Under the pieces are notes generated by a model. The model made no database searches. It saw only the letters and a list, made by a program, of their open reading frames with translations, and was not told where the DNA came from. 64,000 nt of DNA from Clostridium kluyveri (GTDB lineage: Bacteria > Bacillota > Clostridia > Clostridiales > Clostridiaceae), in assembly GCF_001902295.1 (NCBI RefSeq), contig NZ_CP018335.1, positions 1,302,001-1,366,000 of the forward strand. The letters are read 5' to 3'. A program made the position numbers and the translations under genes. This document shows positions 53,154 to 62,693 of this stretch, one piece after another. How positions within the stretch are numbered: position 1 is the first letter of the stretch; each line of letters begins with the position of its first letter.

Positions 53154-54629
53154 ATGGAGATAATGGATAAGGACTTACAGTCAATACAGGAAGTAAGAAC
53201 TCTTATAGCAAAAGCAAAGAAAGCTCAAGCAGAATTTAAGAATTTTTCTCAGGAAGCTGTAAACAAGGTAATAGAAAAAATAGCTAAAGCTACAGAAGTT
53301 GAAGCTGTAAAACTTGCAAAATTGGCATATGAAGATACAGGATATGGAAAATGGGAAGATAAAGTAATAAAAAATAAGTTTTCAAGTATAGTAGTTTATA
53401 ACTATATTAAAGATTTGAAAACGGTTGGAATATTAAAAGAAGACAAAGAAAAGAAATTAATAGATATAGCTGTTCCACTTGGAGTTATTGCAGGACTTAT
53501 ACCTTCAACTAACCCAACTTCAACAGCAATATTCAAGGTATTAATAGCATTAAAGGCAGGAAATGCAATAGTATTCTCACCACATCCAACAGCAGTAAGA
53601 AGTATTACAGAAACTGTAAAGATAATGCAGAAAGCTGCAGTAGAAGCAGGAGCACCAGATGGATTAATCCAATGTATGTCAATATTAACAGTAGAAGGTA
53701 CTGCTGAATTAATGAAGAATAAGGATACGGCACTTATCCTTGCAACAGGTGGAGAAGGAATGGTAAGAGCAGCTTACAGTTCAGGAACACCAGCAATAGG
53801 CGTTGGACCTGGAAACGGCCCATGTTTTATCGAAAGAACAGCAGATATTCCAACAGCAGTAAGAAAAGTAATAGGCAGTGATACTTTTGATAATGGAGTA
53901 ATATGTGCTTCAGAACAATCAATAATAGCAGAAACAGTAAAAAAAGCAGAGATAATTGAAGAATTCAAGAGACAAAAGGGATATTTCTTAAATGCAGAAG
54001 AATCAGAAAAGATAGGCAAGATTTTATTAAGAGCTAATGGAACACCAAACCCAGCAATAGTAGGAAAAGATGTTCAGGCATTAGCAAAATTAGCAGGAAT
54101 AAGCATACCAAGCGATGCAGTAATATTACTTTCAGAGCAGACAGATGTAAGTCCAAAGAACCCTTATGCAAAAGAAAAATTAGCTCCAGTACTTGCATTC
54201 TTTACAGTAGAAGACTGGCATGAAGCATGCGAAAAATCCTTAGCACTTCTTCATAACCAAGGAAGTGGACATACATTAATAATTCACTCACAGAATGAAG
54301 AAATCATAAGAGAATTCGCATTGAAGAAACCAGTATCAAGAATACTTGTAAATTCACCAGGATCACTTGGAGGAATAGGTGGAACTACAAATCTTGTACC
54401 ATCACTTACATTAGGCTGTGGAGCAGTAGGTGGAAGTGCAACTTCAGACAACGTAGGACCAGAAAACTTATTCAATATAAGAAAGGTAGCTTATGGAACT
54501 ATGACAGTAGAAGAAGTAAGAGAAGCTTTTGGAGTAGCAGCAGGTTCATCAAGTGCACCAGCAGAACCAGAAGACAATGAAGATGTACAGGCTATAGTAA
54601 AAGCTATAATGGCTAAATTAAATCTTTAA
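53154..54629 (+). CDS. CoA-acylating acetaldehyde dehydrogenase, copy 2, with encapsulation-type tail
   Basis: The same 491-residue protein as copy 1; only scattered silent differences separate the genes (for example AAGAAT/AAAAAT near 53371, ACAGCA/ACGGCA near 53726). It uses the same catalytic Cys (NGVICASEQS), nucleotide segments and C-terminal tail (DNEDVQAIVKAIMAKLNL). The open frame extends to 53112, but GAAAGGGAG sits before ATG 53154 and the shared sequence starts there. Identity this high between tandem copies implies recent duplication or conversion and raises enzyme dosage. It is followed by the tagged alcohol dehydrogenase. Confidence 0.94.
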   Translation: MEIMDKDLQSIQEVRTLIAKAKKAQAEFKNFSQEAVNKVIEKIAKATEVEAVKLAKLAYEDTGYGKWEDKVIKNKFSSIVVYNYIKDLKTVGILKEDKEKKLIDIAVPLGVIAGLIPSTNPTSTAIFKVLIALKAGNAIVFSPHPTAVRSITETVKIMQKAAVEAGAPDGLIQCMSILTVEGTAELMKNKDTALILATGGEGMVRAAYSSGTPAIGVGPGNGPCFIERTADIPTAVRKVIGSDTFDNGVICASEQSIIAETVKKAEIIEEFKRQKGYFLNAEESEKIGKILLRANGTPNPAIVGKDVQALAKLAGISIPSDAVILLSEQTDVSPKNPYAKEKLAPVLAFFTVEDWHEACEKSLALLHNQGSGHTLIIHSQNEEIIREFALKKPVSRILVNSPGSLGGIGGTTNLVPSLTLGCGAVGGSATSDNVGPENLFNIRKVAYGTMTVEEVREAFGVAAGSSSAPAEPEDNEDVQAIVKAIMAKLNL

Positions 54630-54740
54630 TATATAAGAATATTTATTATGGGGTTATAGATTGAAAAAGTACTAGTACGACACGGCTGAATAGAAAAATA
54701 AATAAAATATAACTGAATAGTTATGAAAGAGGGGTTTTTA

Positions 54741-56048
54741 ATGAGTACATTTAGCATTAAGCCTACTGTATGCTTTGAAGAAGGTTCAGTAGAATATCTT
54801 AATAATTTAAAGGAACAAAATGAGGGGCTTATCATATGCTGTGATTCAGGTTCCATAGATTACTTAAATAACTTGGCTGGAAAAAGAGCTCTTATAGTAA
54901 CAGACCCATTTATGGTTAAATCAGGAGCTGTAAATAAGATAACAGATATATTCAAGAGAATTAATGTGGAATATGAAATATTTGCAGAAATAGTACCAGA
55001 TCCACCAGTTGACATAGTTGCAAACGGAGTAGGCAGAATGATGGCACTTAGACCAGATGCATTAATAGCATTAGGTGGAGGTTCTTCAATTGATGCAACA
55101 AAAGCTATAATGGCATTTTGCTTAAAGATATTAAAGAACAAAGGCGATGCATCAGGATATACAAAACCATTGTTTATAGCAGTACCAACTACAAGTGGTA
55201 CAGGTTCAGAAGTTACATCTTTCTCAATAATCACAACAGGAGTGAAAAAAGTAGCTTTAATTGACCAGGCATTAATACCAGATGTAGCAATATTAGATGC
55301 AGACTTTGTTAAGACAGTACCAAGCAGAATAACAGCAGATACTGCAATAGACGTTATAACTCACGGAGTAGAAGCTTATGTTTCAACTATTGCTTCAGAC
55401 TTCACTGATGCATTTGCAGAAAAAGCTATAAAGGCAGTGTTCCAGTATTTGCCAAAGGCATATGCAAATGGCGGAGACATGGAAGCAAGAGAAAAATTGC
55501 ACAATGCATCCTGTATGGCAGGTATGGCATTTACAAATGCAGGACTTGGAATCAACCACAGTTTGGCACACATACTAGGAGCAACTTTCCATGTACCACA
55601 TGGTAGAGCAAACGCAATAGTTATGCCTTATGTTATAAAATATAATGCAAACTTAGAAAGTGGAGTAGAAACAAGAGCAGCAAAGAGATACAGAGAAATA
55701 GCAGAATTCTTAGGATTACCTGCTTCAACTGTAAAAGAAGGAGTAACAAGTCTTATAGATGCAATAAATAAACTTAAGAAAGAGACTAATACTCCTATGA
55801 ACATAAGTGAAACTGGAATAAGCAGAGAAGATTTCCTAGCTAAGGTAGATTCTATGGGAGGAATTGCTCTTCAAGACAGATGTACACCTAACAATCCAAG
55901 AGTTCCTACTAAAGAAGACTTAGTTGCAGTATTTAAAGAAGCTTTTGGTGGAATAGAAGCAAGTTCATCAAGTGCACCAGCAGAACCAGAAGATAATGAA
56001 GATGTACAGGCTATAATAAAGGCTATAATGTCTAAATTAAATCTTTAA
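54741..56048 (+). CDS. Iron-containing alcohol dehydrogenase, etu copy 2, with encapsulation-type tail
   Basis: A 435-residue Fe alcohol dehydrogenase, 31 residues longer than its neighbours because after FKEAFGG it continues IEASSSSAPAEPEDNEDV and QAIIKAIMSKLNL. That tail is almost the one on the aldehyde dehydrogenases, so this is the copy most likely to be packed inside the shell. Catalytic features are the same as in the other copies (GGGSSIDATKAIM, GINHSLAHILGATFHVPHG). The frame begins at 54723 but AAAGAGGGG fits ATG 54741, as in the sister genes. The tail could have moved from ald by unequal recombination between the repeats. Confidence 0.94.
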   Translation: MSTFSIKPTVCFEEGSVEYLNNLKEQNEGLIICCDSGSIDYLNNLAGKRALIVTDPFMVKSGAVNKITDIFKRINVEYEIFAEIVPDPPVDIVANGVGRMMALRPDALIALGGGSSIDATKAIMAFCLKILKNKGDASGYTKPLFIAVPTTSGTGSEVTSFSIITTGVKKVALIDQALIPDVAILDADFVKTVPSRITADTAIDVITHGVEAYVSTIASDFTDAFAEKAIKAVFQYLPKAYANGGDMEAREKLHNASCMAGMAFTNAGLGINHSLAHILGATFHVPHGRANAIVMPYVIKYNANLESGVETRAAKRYREIAEFLGLPASTVKEGVTSLIDAINKLKKETNTPMNISETGISREDFLAKVDSMGGIALQDRCTPNNPRVPTKEDLVAVFKEAFGGIEASSSSAPAEPEDNEDVQAIIKAIMSKLNL

Positions 56049-56154
56049 TATATAAGAATATATTAATGTTATAGATAAAGAAGTACTGGTACGGCACGGT
56101 TGAATGGAAAGATAAATAAAAATACAATTAAATAGTTAGGAAAGAAGGGTTTTT

Positions 56155-57369
56155 ATGAGTACATTTAGCATCAAACCTACTGTATGTTTTGATGAAGGTT
56201 CAGTAGAATATCTTAATAATTTAAAGGAACAAAATGAGGGGCTTATCATATGTTGTGATCAAGGTTCCATAGATTACTTAAATAACTTGGCTGGGAAAAA
56301 AGCTCTTATAGTAACAGACCCATTTATGGTTAAATCAGGAGCTGTAAATAAGATAACAGATATATTCAAGAGAATAAATGTAGAATATGAAATATTTGCA
56401 GAAATAGTACCAGATCCACCAGTTGACATAGTTGCAAACGGAGTAGGCCGTATGATGGCACTTAAACCAGATGCATTAATAGCATTAGGTGGAGGTTCAT
56501 CCATAGATGCAACAAAGGCTATAATGGCATTTTGCTTAAAGATATTAAAGAACAAAGGTGATGCATCAGGATATACAAAACCATTGTTTATAGCAGTACC
56601 AACTACAAGTGGTACAGGTTCAGAAGTTACATCTTTCTCAATAATCACAACAGGAGTGAAAAAAGTAGCTTTAATTGACCAGGCATTAATACCAGATGTA
56701 GCAATATTAGATGCAGACTTTGTTAAGACAGTACCAAGCAGAATAACAGCAGATACTGCAATAGACGTTATAACTCATGGAGTGGAAGCTTATGTTTCAA
56801 CTATTGCTTCGGACTTCACTGATGCATTTGCAGAAAAAGCTATAAAGACAGTATTCCAGTATTTATTGAAGGCATATGCAAATGGCGGAGATATGGAAGC
56901 AAGAGAAAAATTGCACAATGCATCCTGTATGGCAGGTATGGCATTTACAAATGCAGGACTTGGAATCAACCACAGTTTGGCACACATACTAGGAGCAACT
57001 TTCCATGTGCCACATGGTAGAGCAAACGCAATAGTTATGCCTTATGTTATAAAATATAATGCAAACTTAGAAAGTGGAGTAGAAACAAGAGCAGCAAAGA
57101 GATACAGAGAAATAGCAGAATTCTTAGGATTACCTGCTTCAACTGTAAAAGAAGGAGTAACAAGTCTTATAGCTGCAATAAATGTACTTAAGAAAGAGAC
57201 TAATACTCCTATGAACATAAGCGAAACTGGAATAAGCAGAGAAGATTTCTTAGCTAAGGTAGATTCTATGGGAGGAATTGCTCTTCAAGACAGATGTACA
57301 CCTAACAATCCAAGAGTTCCTACTAAAGAAGATTTAGTTGCAGTATTTAAAGAAGCTTTTGGTGGCTAG
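56155..57369 (+). CDS. Iron-containing alcohol dehydrogenase, etu copy 3 (no tag)
   Basis: A 404-residue Fe alcohol dehydrogenase, very close to copy 2 in its catalytic body (shared GRMMAL, FSIITTGVKKVALI, SETGISREDFLAKVDSMGG) but ending FKEAFGG without the tail. The three copies differ at the residue in CCD(E/S/Q)GSIDYL near 39. It would work in the cytosol or be recruited by contact with the tagged enzymes. It ends the array; a strong hairpin terminator follows at 57400. RBS AAGAAGGG. Confidence 0.93.
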   Translation: MSTFSIKPTVCFDEGSVEYLNNLKEQNEGLIICCDQGSIDYLNNLAGKKALIVTDPFMVKSGAVNKITDIFKRINVEYEIFAEIVPDPPVDIVANGVGRMMALKPDALIALGGGSSIDATKAIMAFCLKILKNKGDASGYTKPLFIAVPTTSGTGSEVTSFSIITTGVKKVALIDQALIPDVAILDADFVKTVPSRITADTAIDVITHGVEAYVSTIASDFTDAFAEKAIKTVFQYLLKAYANGGDMEAREKLHNASCMAGMAFTNAGLGINHSLAHILGATFHVPHGRANAIVMPYVIKYNANLESGVETRAAKRYREIAEFLGLPASTVKEGVTSLIAAINVLKKETNTPMNISETGISREDFLAKVDSMGGIALQDRCTPNNPRVPTKEDLVAVFKEAFGG

Positions 57370-57902
57370 AATATAAATTATTAAATACATTTAAATATGA
57401 TGCCGTGATAGATTTGCTTTCAAATTTATCACGGCATTTAGTGATTGGATGAAGAATAATTTTTTTAATTCATGTTTTATCATTTGTGATAAAAGTAAAG
57501 TAAGAAGACAGTAAAAAGAATGAAGCATATTATAAATATATTATAAGATATAAAATATTACATATATTTTAATATACTGAATAGTCTGATAAGGGGTGAT
57601 TTCATATCCATCTTTCTAGTATAAGCATATATGGAGATATTATTTTATAAATTTTATAAATTCTATACGTTTAAATAAGTGTTTTACATTAAAACTTCAG
57701 TAAATAATTTCAATTAATTAATTTCATAACAATTTAATGAATTAAATTATTGAATTGTTATCATGGCAAAAATATTAAAAAAGATGATAAAAGTTCTTTA
57801 AATCATATTGAATTGTATGAAAAATGGTGGTATTATAATTAGGGTATTCATTATGTAAAAGTAATATTACTTTATATTTATTTTTTAAGGAGGCAGTGAC
57901 GT
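57370..57902 (+). other. Gap between the etu array and the amino-acid permease gene
   Basis: No gene in 533 nt. It has the etu terminator (57400-57437), a second dyad near 57727-57763 (ATAACAATTTAA / TTGAATTGTTAT), and AT-rich sequence that should hold the permease promoter. Confidence 0.65.
57400..57440 (+). terminator. Terminator of the etu array
   Basis: ATGCCGTGATAGATTTG (57400-57416) pairs with CAAATTTATCACGGCAT (57421-57437) with one mismatch and a CTTT loop; TT follows. Confidence 0.85.
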
Positions 57903-59291
57903 ATGAAAAACATTTTTAGGACAAAACCCATTGAAAGCCTTTTAGAAGAGGCCAGTGGGAAGGAGTCCTTACAAAAAGTATTAGGTTCTTTTGAACTTAC
58001 TATGTTAGGTATAGGTGCAATTATAGGTACGGGTATATTTGTATTAACTGGACTTGCAGCAGCTAATTATTCCGGACCGGCACTTGTAATTTCATTTATA
58101 CTAGCAGGACTTGCTTGTGGTTTTGCAGCACTATGTTATGCAGAAATTGCAGCTATGGTTCCTGTAGCAGGAAGTGCATATACCTATGGTTATGCTGCAT
58201 TAGGAGAATTTTGGGCATGGATTATAGGATGGGATTTAATCCTTGAATATGCATTTGCCGTTGGTACAGTGGCAATTGGATGGAGCGGTTATTTTACTAA
58301 TATTCTTACAGATTTAGGTATACAGCTTCCGAAGGCTATTACAAAAGCACCTTTTGAGGGTGGAGTAGTAAATTTACCTGCAGTGTTAATACTTTTAGTC
58401 ATAACAGCTATACTTATAATTGGTGTAAAACAAAGCGCCACAGCTAATAATGTAATAGTTGGAATTAAACTGGCAGTAATAATTCTATTTATAATATTAG
58501 GCGTAGGACACGTAAATCCTGCAAATTGGCATCCATTTATGCCTTATGGCTGGAAAGGTGTTTTCTCGGGGGCATCTATAATATTCTTTGCTTATATAGG
58601 ATTTGATGCAGTTTCTACAGCGGCAGAAGAAGTTAAAAATCCTCAAAAGGATTTACCAAGAGGCATTATAGCATCTCTAATTATTTGTACGGTATTATAT
58701 ATTGTAGTATCAGCAATTTTAACAGGTATGGTTCCATATCTGAACTTTAAAGAAACAGCAGCTCCTGTAGCTTTTGCACTTCAGCAAGTGGGAATAACCT
58801 GGGGATCTGCTTTAGTAGCAGTAGGTGCAATTTGTGGTTTGACTTCAGTTTTACTTGTTATGATGTTTGGACAAACTCGTGTACTCTTTGCAATGTCGAG
58901 AGATGGACTTCTTCCAAAAGTATTTGGTCATGTTGATTCAAAATTCCATACACCTTTAAGAAGCACATTACTAGTTGGAATTGTAACTATGGTTATAGCT
59001 GGATTTACTCCAATTGCAGTGGTTTCAGAGCTTACTAATATAGGTACATTGGCAGCTTTTGTTATAGTATCTGCCTCAGTTATAGTTTTAAGGAAGAAAG
59101 AACCGGACAGGCCGAGATCTTTTAAAGTTCCATTTTCTCCTTATACTCCTATTCTTTCCATGGCAGCTTGTATCTTTTTAATAATAAACCTTCAAGGTGT
59201 AACTCTGATTAGATTTGCAGTATGGCTTGTTATAGGTTTAGTACTTTATTTTGTATACGGATATAAAAATAGTGCTATTAATGAAGAATAA
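57903..59291 (+). CDS. APC-family amino-acid permease (cationic amino-acid transporter type)
   Basis: A 462-residue transporter with twelve predicted helices. The N-terminal signature LGIGAIIGTGIFVLTGLAAA is the unwound substrate-binding helix of the APC superfamily. PVAGSAYTYGYAALGEFWAW and FFAYIGFDAVSTAAEEVKNP are hallmarks of the cationic amino-acid transporter (CAT/YfnA) branch. The C-terminal EPDRPRSFKVPFSPYTPILS is usual too. Substrate is an amino acid; which one is not determined. RBS AAGGAGG. It has a long upstream region and precedes the T-box operon for branched-chain amino-acid synthesis, but there is no sign of shared transcription. Confidence 0.9.
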   Translation: MKNIFRTKPIESLLEEASGKESLQKVLGSFELTMLGIGAIIGTGIFVLTGLAAANYSGPALVISFILAGLACGFAALCYAEIAAMVPVAGSAYTYGYAALGEFWAWIIGWDLILEYAFAVGTVAIGWSGYFTNILTDLGIQLPKAITKAPFEGGVVNLPAVLILLVITAILIIGVKQSATANNVIVGIKLAVIILFIILGVGHVNPANWHPFMPYGWKGVFSGASIIFFAYIGFDAVSTAAEEVKNPQKDLPRGIIASLIICTVLYIVVSAILTGMVPYLNFKETAAPVAFALQQVGITWGSALVAVGAICGLTSVLLVMMFGQTRVLFAMSRDGLLPKVFGHVDSKFHTPLRSTLLVGIVTMVIAGFTPIAVVSELTNIGTLAAFVIVSASVIVLRKKEPDRPRSFKVPFSPYTPILSMAACIFLIINLQGVTLIRFAVWLVIGLVLYFVYGYKNSAINEE

Positions 59292-59391
59292 TAAAGATAA
59301 AATCAATTTAATATCTAAACGGCAGATTATTTAATATAATAATAAAAAATGGCCCTATAAAAATTTTTTAATTGTAAAATTCAAAAAAGTA

Positions 59392-59420
59392 TTGACATTT
59401 GAAACATAAGGTATTATTAT
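59392..59420 (+). promoter_or_regulatory. Sigma-A promoter of the ilvC T-box leader
   Basis: TTGACA (59392-59397), 17-nt spacer, TATTAT (59415-59420). The transcript would start near 59427, ahead of the T-box. Confidence 0.8.
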
Positions 59421-59490
59421 CGTCACATATACTAAATATTAATTGATTTTAAATAAATGGAAATTTCCATAATTGGTGTATTTAAATATA

Positions 59491-59712
59491 AAGACTGTGA
59501 TAGGGAAGAGTAAATGGTAAAATATTTTAAAGAGAGTGGGGATAGGTGAAAGCCCATAAATTGGATACTATTGAAAATCACCCTGGAGTTGTTAAACTGA
59601 ACTTATAGTAAGTTTTGCCGGCAGAGCCGTTAATTAGATTAAGTAAAAAAATTGGGTGGTACCGCGGACCAAACTTCTCGCCCCATAGGGCAGAAAGTTT
59701 GGTCTTTTTATA
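59491..59712 (+). promoter_or_regulatory. T-box riboswitch (probable tRNA-Ile) of ilvC-ilvB
   Basis: The leader contains stem I elements (GGGAAGAG, AGAGAGTGGGGATAGGTGAA), the T-box proper TGGTACCGCGG (59657-59667), and a terminator of GACCAAACTTCT with AGAAAGTTTGGTC followed by T (59667-59710). The specifier triplet appears to be ATC at 59577-59579 (GAAA-ATC-ACC), for isoleucine. Uncharged tRNA would allow read-through into ilvC. Valine or leucine is less likely from this reading. Confidence 0.93.
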
Positions 59713-59796
59713 TGCATATTTTTAGATTAAGAGGGTAAATAAGTTTAACGAAAAACGTTGAATATAAGATAAATAACAATGTAGGAGGAAATACTG

Positions 59797-60798
59797 ATGG
59801 AAAACTTAAAAATTTATTATGATGAAGATGGGAATCTGGATTTATTGAGGGATAAAACAGTGGCAGTTTTAGGCTATGGAAGTCAGGGTCATGCCCATGC
59901 ACAGAATTTAAAAGACAGTGGAATTAACGTGGTAATCGGTCTGTATAAAGGGAGTAAGTCCTGGAAAAAGGCAGAGGAGAATGGTTTTGAAGTAATGGAA
60001 GCTGCAGATGCTGTAAAAAAAGCAGATATGGTTATGACACTTATACCAGATGAAAAGCAAAAGGGCCTATATATTGACAGTGTTAAAGATAACTTGACAG
60101 AGGGAAAAGTGCTTATGTTTGCCCATGGATTTAATATACACTTCAATCAGATAACCCCTCCTGAAAATGTGGATGTAATTATGGTTGCACCTAAAGGACC
60201 AGGACACATTGTAAGAAGAGAATATACCGAAGGAAAAGGAGTACCATGCCTTTATGCAGTATACCAGGATTACAGTGGAAAAGCCAAGGATTATGCACTG
60301 GCATATGCAAAAGGAATAGGAGGCACAAGAGGAGGAGTTCTTGAAACTACCTTTAAAGATGAAACAGAGACAGATTTGTTTGGAGAACAGGTAGTACTTT
60401 GCGGAGGGATATCAGAGCTTATAAAAGCAGGATTTGAAACTTTGGTTGAAGCAGGATATGCACCTGAAAATGCATACTTTGAGTGTATGCATGAGATGAA
60501 ATTGATTGTGGATTTGATGAATGAAGGCGGATTAAGCTATATGAGATATTCCATAAGTGATACTGCTGAATATGGAGATTACAGTATAGGCAAGAGAATA
60601 ATAACAGAGGATACAAGAAAAGAGATGAAAAAGGTACTTGGAGAAATTCAAGATGGTACTTTTGCAAAGAACTGGATACTGGAAAATCAGACAGGAAGAC
60701 CTTCATTTATTGCAAAGAGGAAAAAAGAACAGAACCATCCTATTGAAATAGTTGGAAAAAAACTTAGGGCTATGATGTCCTGGATAAACAGCAAATAA
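59797..60798 (+). CDS. ilvC: Ketol-acid reductoisomerase
   Basis: A 333-residue class I enzyme that isomerises and reduces 2-acetolactate or 2-aceto-2-hydroxybutyrate in valine, isoleucine and leucine synthesis, using NAD(P)H and Mg. The Rossmann motif is VLGYGSQGHAHAQNLKDSG (about 24-42). Downstream come VAPKGPGHIVRREYTEGKGV and the metal-binding ETDLFGEQVVLCGG and AYFECMHEMKLIVDLM. TAGGAGGA serves the ATG. It lies under the T-box and 55 nt before ilvB. Confidence 0.96.
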   Translation: MENLKIYYDEDGNLDLLRDKTVAVLGYGSQGHAHAQNLKDSGINVVIGLYKGSKSWKKAEENGFEVMEAADAVKKADMVMTLIPDEKQKGLYIDSVKDNLTEGKVLMFAHGFNIHFNQITPPENVDVIMVAPKGPGHIVRREYTEGKGVPCLYAVYQDYSGKAKDYALAYAKGIGGTRGGVLETTFKDETETDLFGEQVVLCGGISELIKAGFETLVEAGYAPENAYFECMHEMKLIVDLMNEGGLSYMRYSISDTAEYGDYSIGKRIITEDTRKEMKKVLGEIQDGTFAKNWILENQTGRPSFIAKRKKEQNHPIEIVGKKLRAMMSWINSK

Positions 60799-60853
60799 TT
60801 GTAGATTAGCAAAAGTATATGAAGGGATATATAAATTAAAGGGGGATATTATT

Positions 60854-62515
60854 ATGAAGATGAAAGGAGCCGAAGTACTATTAAAATGTATGATAGAACA
60901 AGGTGTGGATACAATATTTGGTTATCCGGGAGGAACTGTAATACCTATTTATGATGCATTATATAGTACAAAAGAAATAAAGCATATATTGACTGCCCAT
61001 GAGCAAGGGGCTACTCATGCAGCAGATGGATATGCAAGATCAACGGGAAAAGTTGGAGTTGCCATTGTAACTTCAGGACCGGGAACGACTAACACAATAA
61101 CGGGAATTGCCACAGCTTATGCGGATTCCATTCCTATAGTGGTGTTTACAGGGCAGGTACCTTTAAATCTCTTGGGAAAGAATTCTTTTCAAGAAGTAAA
61201 TACTAGAAGCATCACAGATTCCATAACTAAGAAAAATTATATTGTAGATAAACCAGAGGATTTACCAAGTATAGTAAGAGAAGCTTTTAAGGTGGCAGCT
61301 AGTGGAAGACCAGGACCTGTAGTGGTAGATATACCTAAAGATATGCAGACAGCAGAAATTGATTATGAAGTACAGGAGAAGTTATCTTTAGAAGTCAATT
61401 TACAACAAAAATCCTATGAAAATGATTTAGATAAAGTGGCAGATATGGTAACCAGTAGTGAGAGACCTGTAGTATATTCTGGGGGAGGAACAATAATAGC
61501 TGGAGCACAAGAAGAGCTTATGGAGTTTATCCAAAAAATAGATTCACCTATTACCTGTTCTCTTATGGGAATAGGAGCTTTTCCAGGAGATAATGAGTAC
61601 TATATGGGTATGGTGGGTATGCACGGTACCCCGTGTTCCAATCGTGCTGTAAGTAATTGTGATTTACTTATAGCTGTAGGAGCTCGTTTTAGTGACAGGG
61701 TTACAAGTAAGGTATCATCTTTTGCACCAAAGGCAAAGATTATTCACATAGATATAGACCCGAAGGAATTTGGAAAAATTGTGGATGTGGATATGCCTGT
61801 AACGGGAGACATTAAAGATGTACTCCAAAGACTTAACAAAAAGTTAAATAAATTAAATCATGCAACATGGATGAATCAAATAAAGCAGTGGAAACAAAGT
61901 GAAAGAGATCCTTTTAAAGATAGATGTGAATTAAGTCCTAAGTTTATAATGGAAACACTTTATAATATTACTAAGGGAGATTGTATAGTGACCACAGAAG
62001 TAGGACAGCATCAGATGTGGGCTGCACAATACTTTAAATACCTAAAACCTAGAACTTTTATATCATCTGGTGGACTTGGAACCATGGGATACGGACTTGG
62101 AGCTTCTATAGGAGCATTTATGGGCAATTCCAATAAGAAGGTAATAAATGTGGCTGGAGATGGAAGTTTTAAAATGAATTCCACTGAGTTGGTTACTATA
62201 TCCAGGTATAGATTGCCAATAGTTCAATTGCTTTTCAATAACCATGCTCTTGGTATGGTTCACCAGTGGCAGGACATGTTTTATGATAGAAGGTTCTCAC
62301 AGACAGAATTTGGCTCTGAGGTAGACTTCATGAAACTGGGTGGAGCTTATGGAATAAAGACATTTAAAATAGAATCCAACAGTGAAGTAGAGGAATGTTT
62401 GAAAGAAGCTTTGAGTTTAAATGAACCTGTTATTATAGAATGTGTTATTGATACTAAGATAAAGGTACATCCTATGGTTCCACCGGGTGCGGCCATATCG
62501 GAATTTATAGAATAG
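60854..62515 (+). CDS. ilvB: Acetolactate synthase large subunit
   Basis: A 553-residue thiamine-diphosphate enzyme. The N-terminal GVDTIFGYPGGTVIPIYDAL and HEQGATHAADGYARSTGKVG (catalytic Glu) and the C-terminal TPP motif VINVAGDGSFKMNSTELVTI with NNHALGMVHQWQ identify it. The FAD domain lies between. It condenses pyruvates, or pyruvate with 2-ketobutyrate, in branched-chain amino-acid synthesis. GGGGG is 8 nt before ATG 60854. No ilvN regulatory subunit follows; a terminator and an unrelated regulator come next. Confidence 0.95.
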   Translation: MKMKGAEVLLKCMIEQGVDTIFGYPGGTVIPIYDALYSTKEIKHILTAHEQGATHAADGYARSTGKVGVAIVTSGPGTTNTITGIATAYADSIPIVVFTGQVPLNLLGKNSFQEVNTRSITDSITKKNYIVDKPEDLPSIVREAFKVAASGRPGPVVVDIPKDMQTAEIDYEVQEKLSLEVNLQQKSYENDLDKVADMVTSSERPVVYSGGGTIIAGAQEELMEFIQKIDSPITCSLMGIGAFPGDNEYYMGMVGMHGTPCSNRAVSNCDLLIAVGARFSDRVTSKVSSFAPKAKIIHIDIDPKEFGKIVDVDMPVTGDIKDVLQRLNKKLNKLNHATWMNQIKQWKQSERDPFKDRCELSPKFIMETLYNITKGDCIVTTEVGQHQMWAAQYFKYLKPRTFISSGGLGTMGYGLGASIGAFMGNSNKKVINVAGDGSFKMNSTELVTISRYRLPIVQLLFNNHALGMVHQWQDMFYDRRFSQTEFGSEVDFMKLGGAYGIKTFKIESNSEVEECLKEALSLNEPVIIECVIDTKIKVHPMVPPGAAISEFIE

Positions 62516-62558
62516 AAAGAAGCAAGACTAAACTATATTAAATTAAGAAAATATTTCT

Positions 62559-62602
62559 GAGAAAATCTATGTAGTATAATACTATGTTGATTTTCTCTTT
62601 AT
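62559..62602 (+). terminator. Terminator of ilvC-ilvB
   Basis: GAGAAAATC (62559-62567) pairs with GATTTTCTC (62589-62597); the inner ATGTAGTAT / ATACTATG extends the stem; a T-rich tract follows. Confidence 0.88.
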
Positions 62603-62693
62603 TTTTAGACTACTCTTTTGTATTTTCAATTGGAATGTTTTAAAGAATTGGTTATAATTAATTAAAAGAGATTAAGTGCTAGGAAGTGATTGA

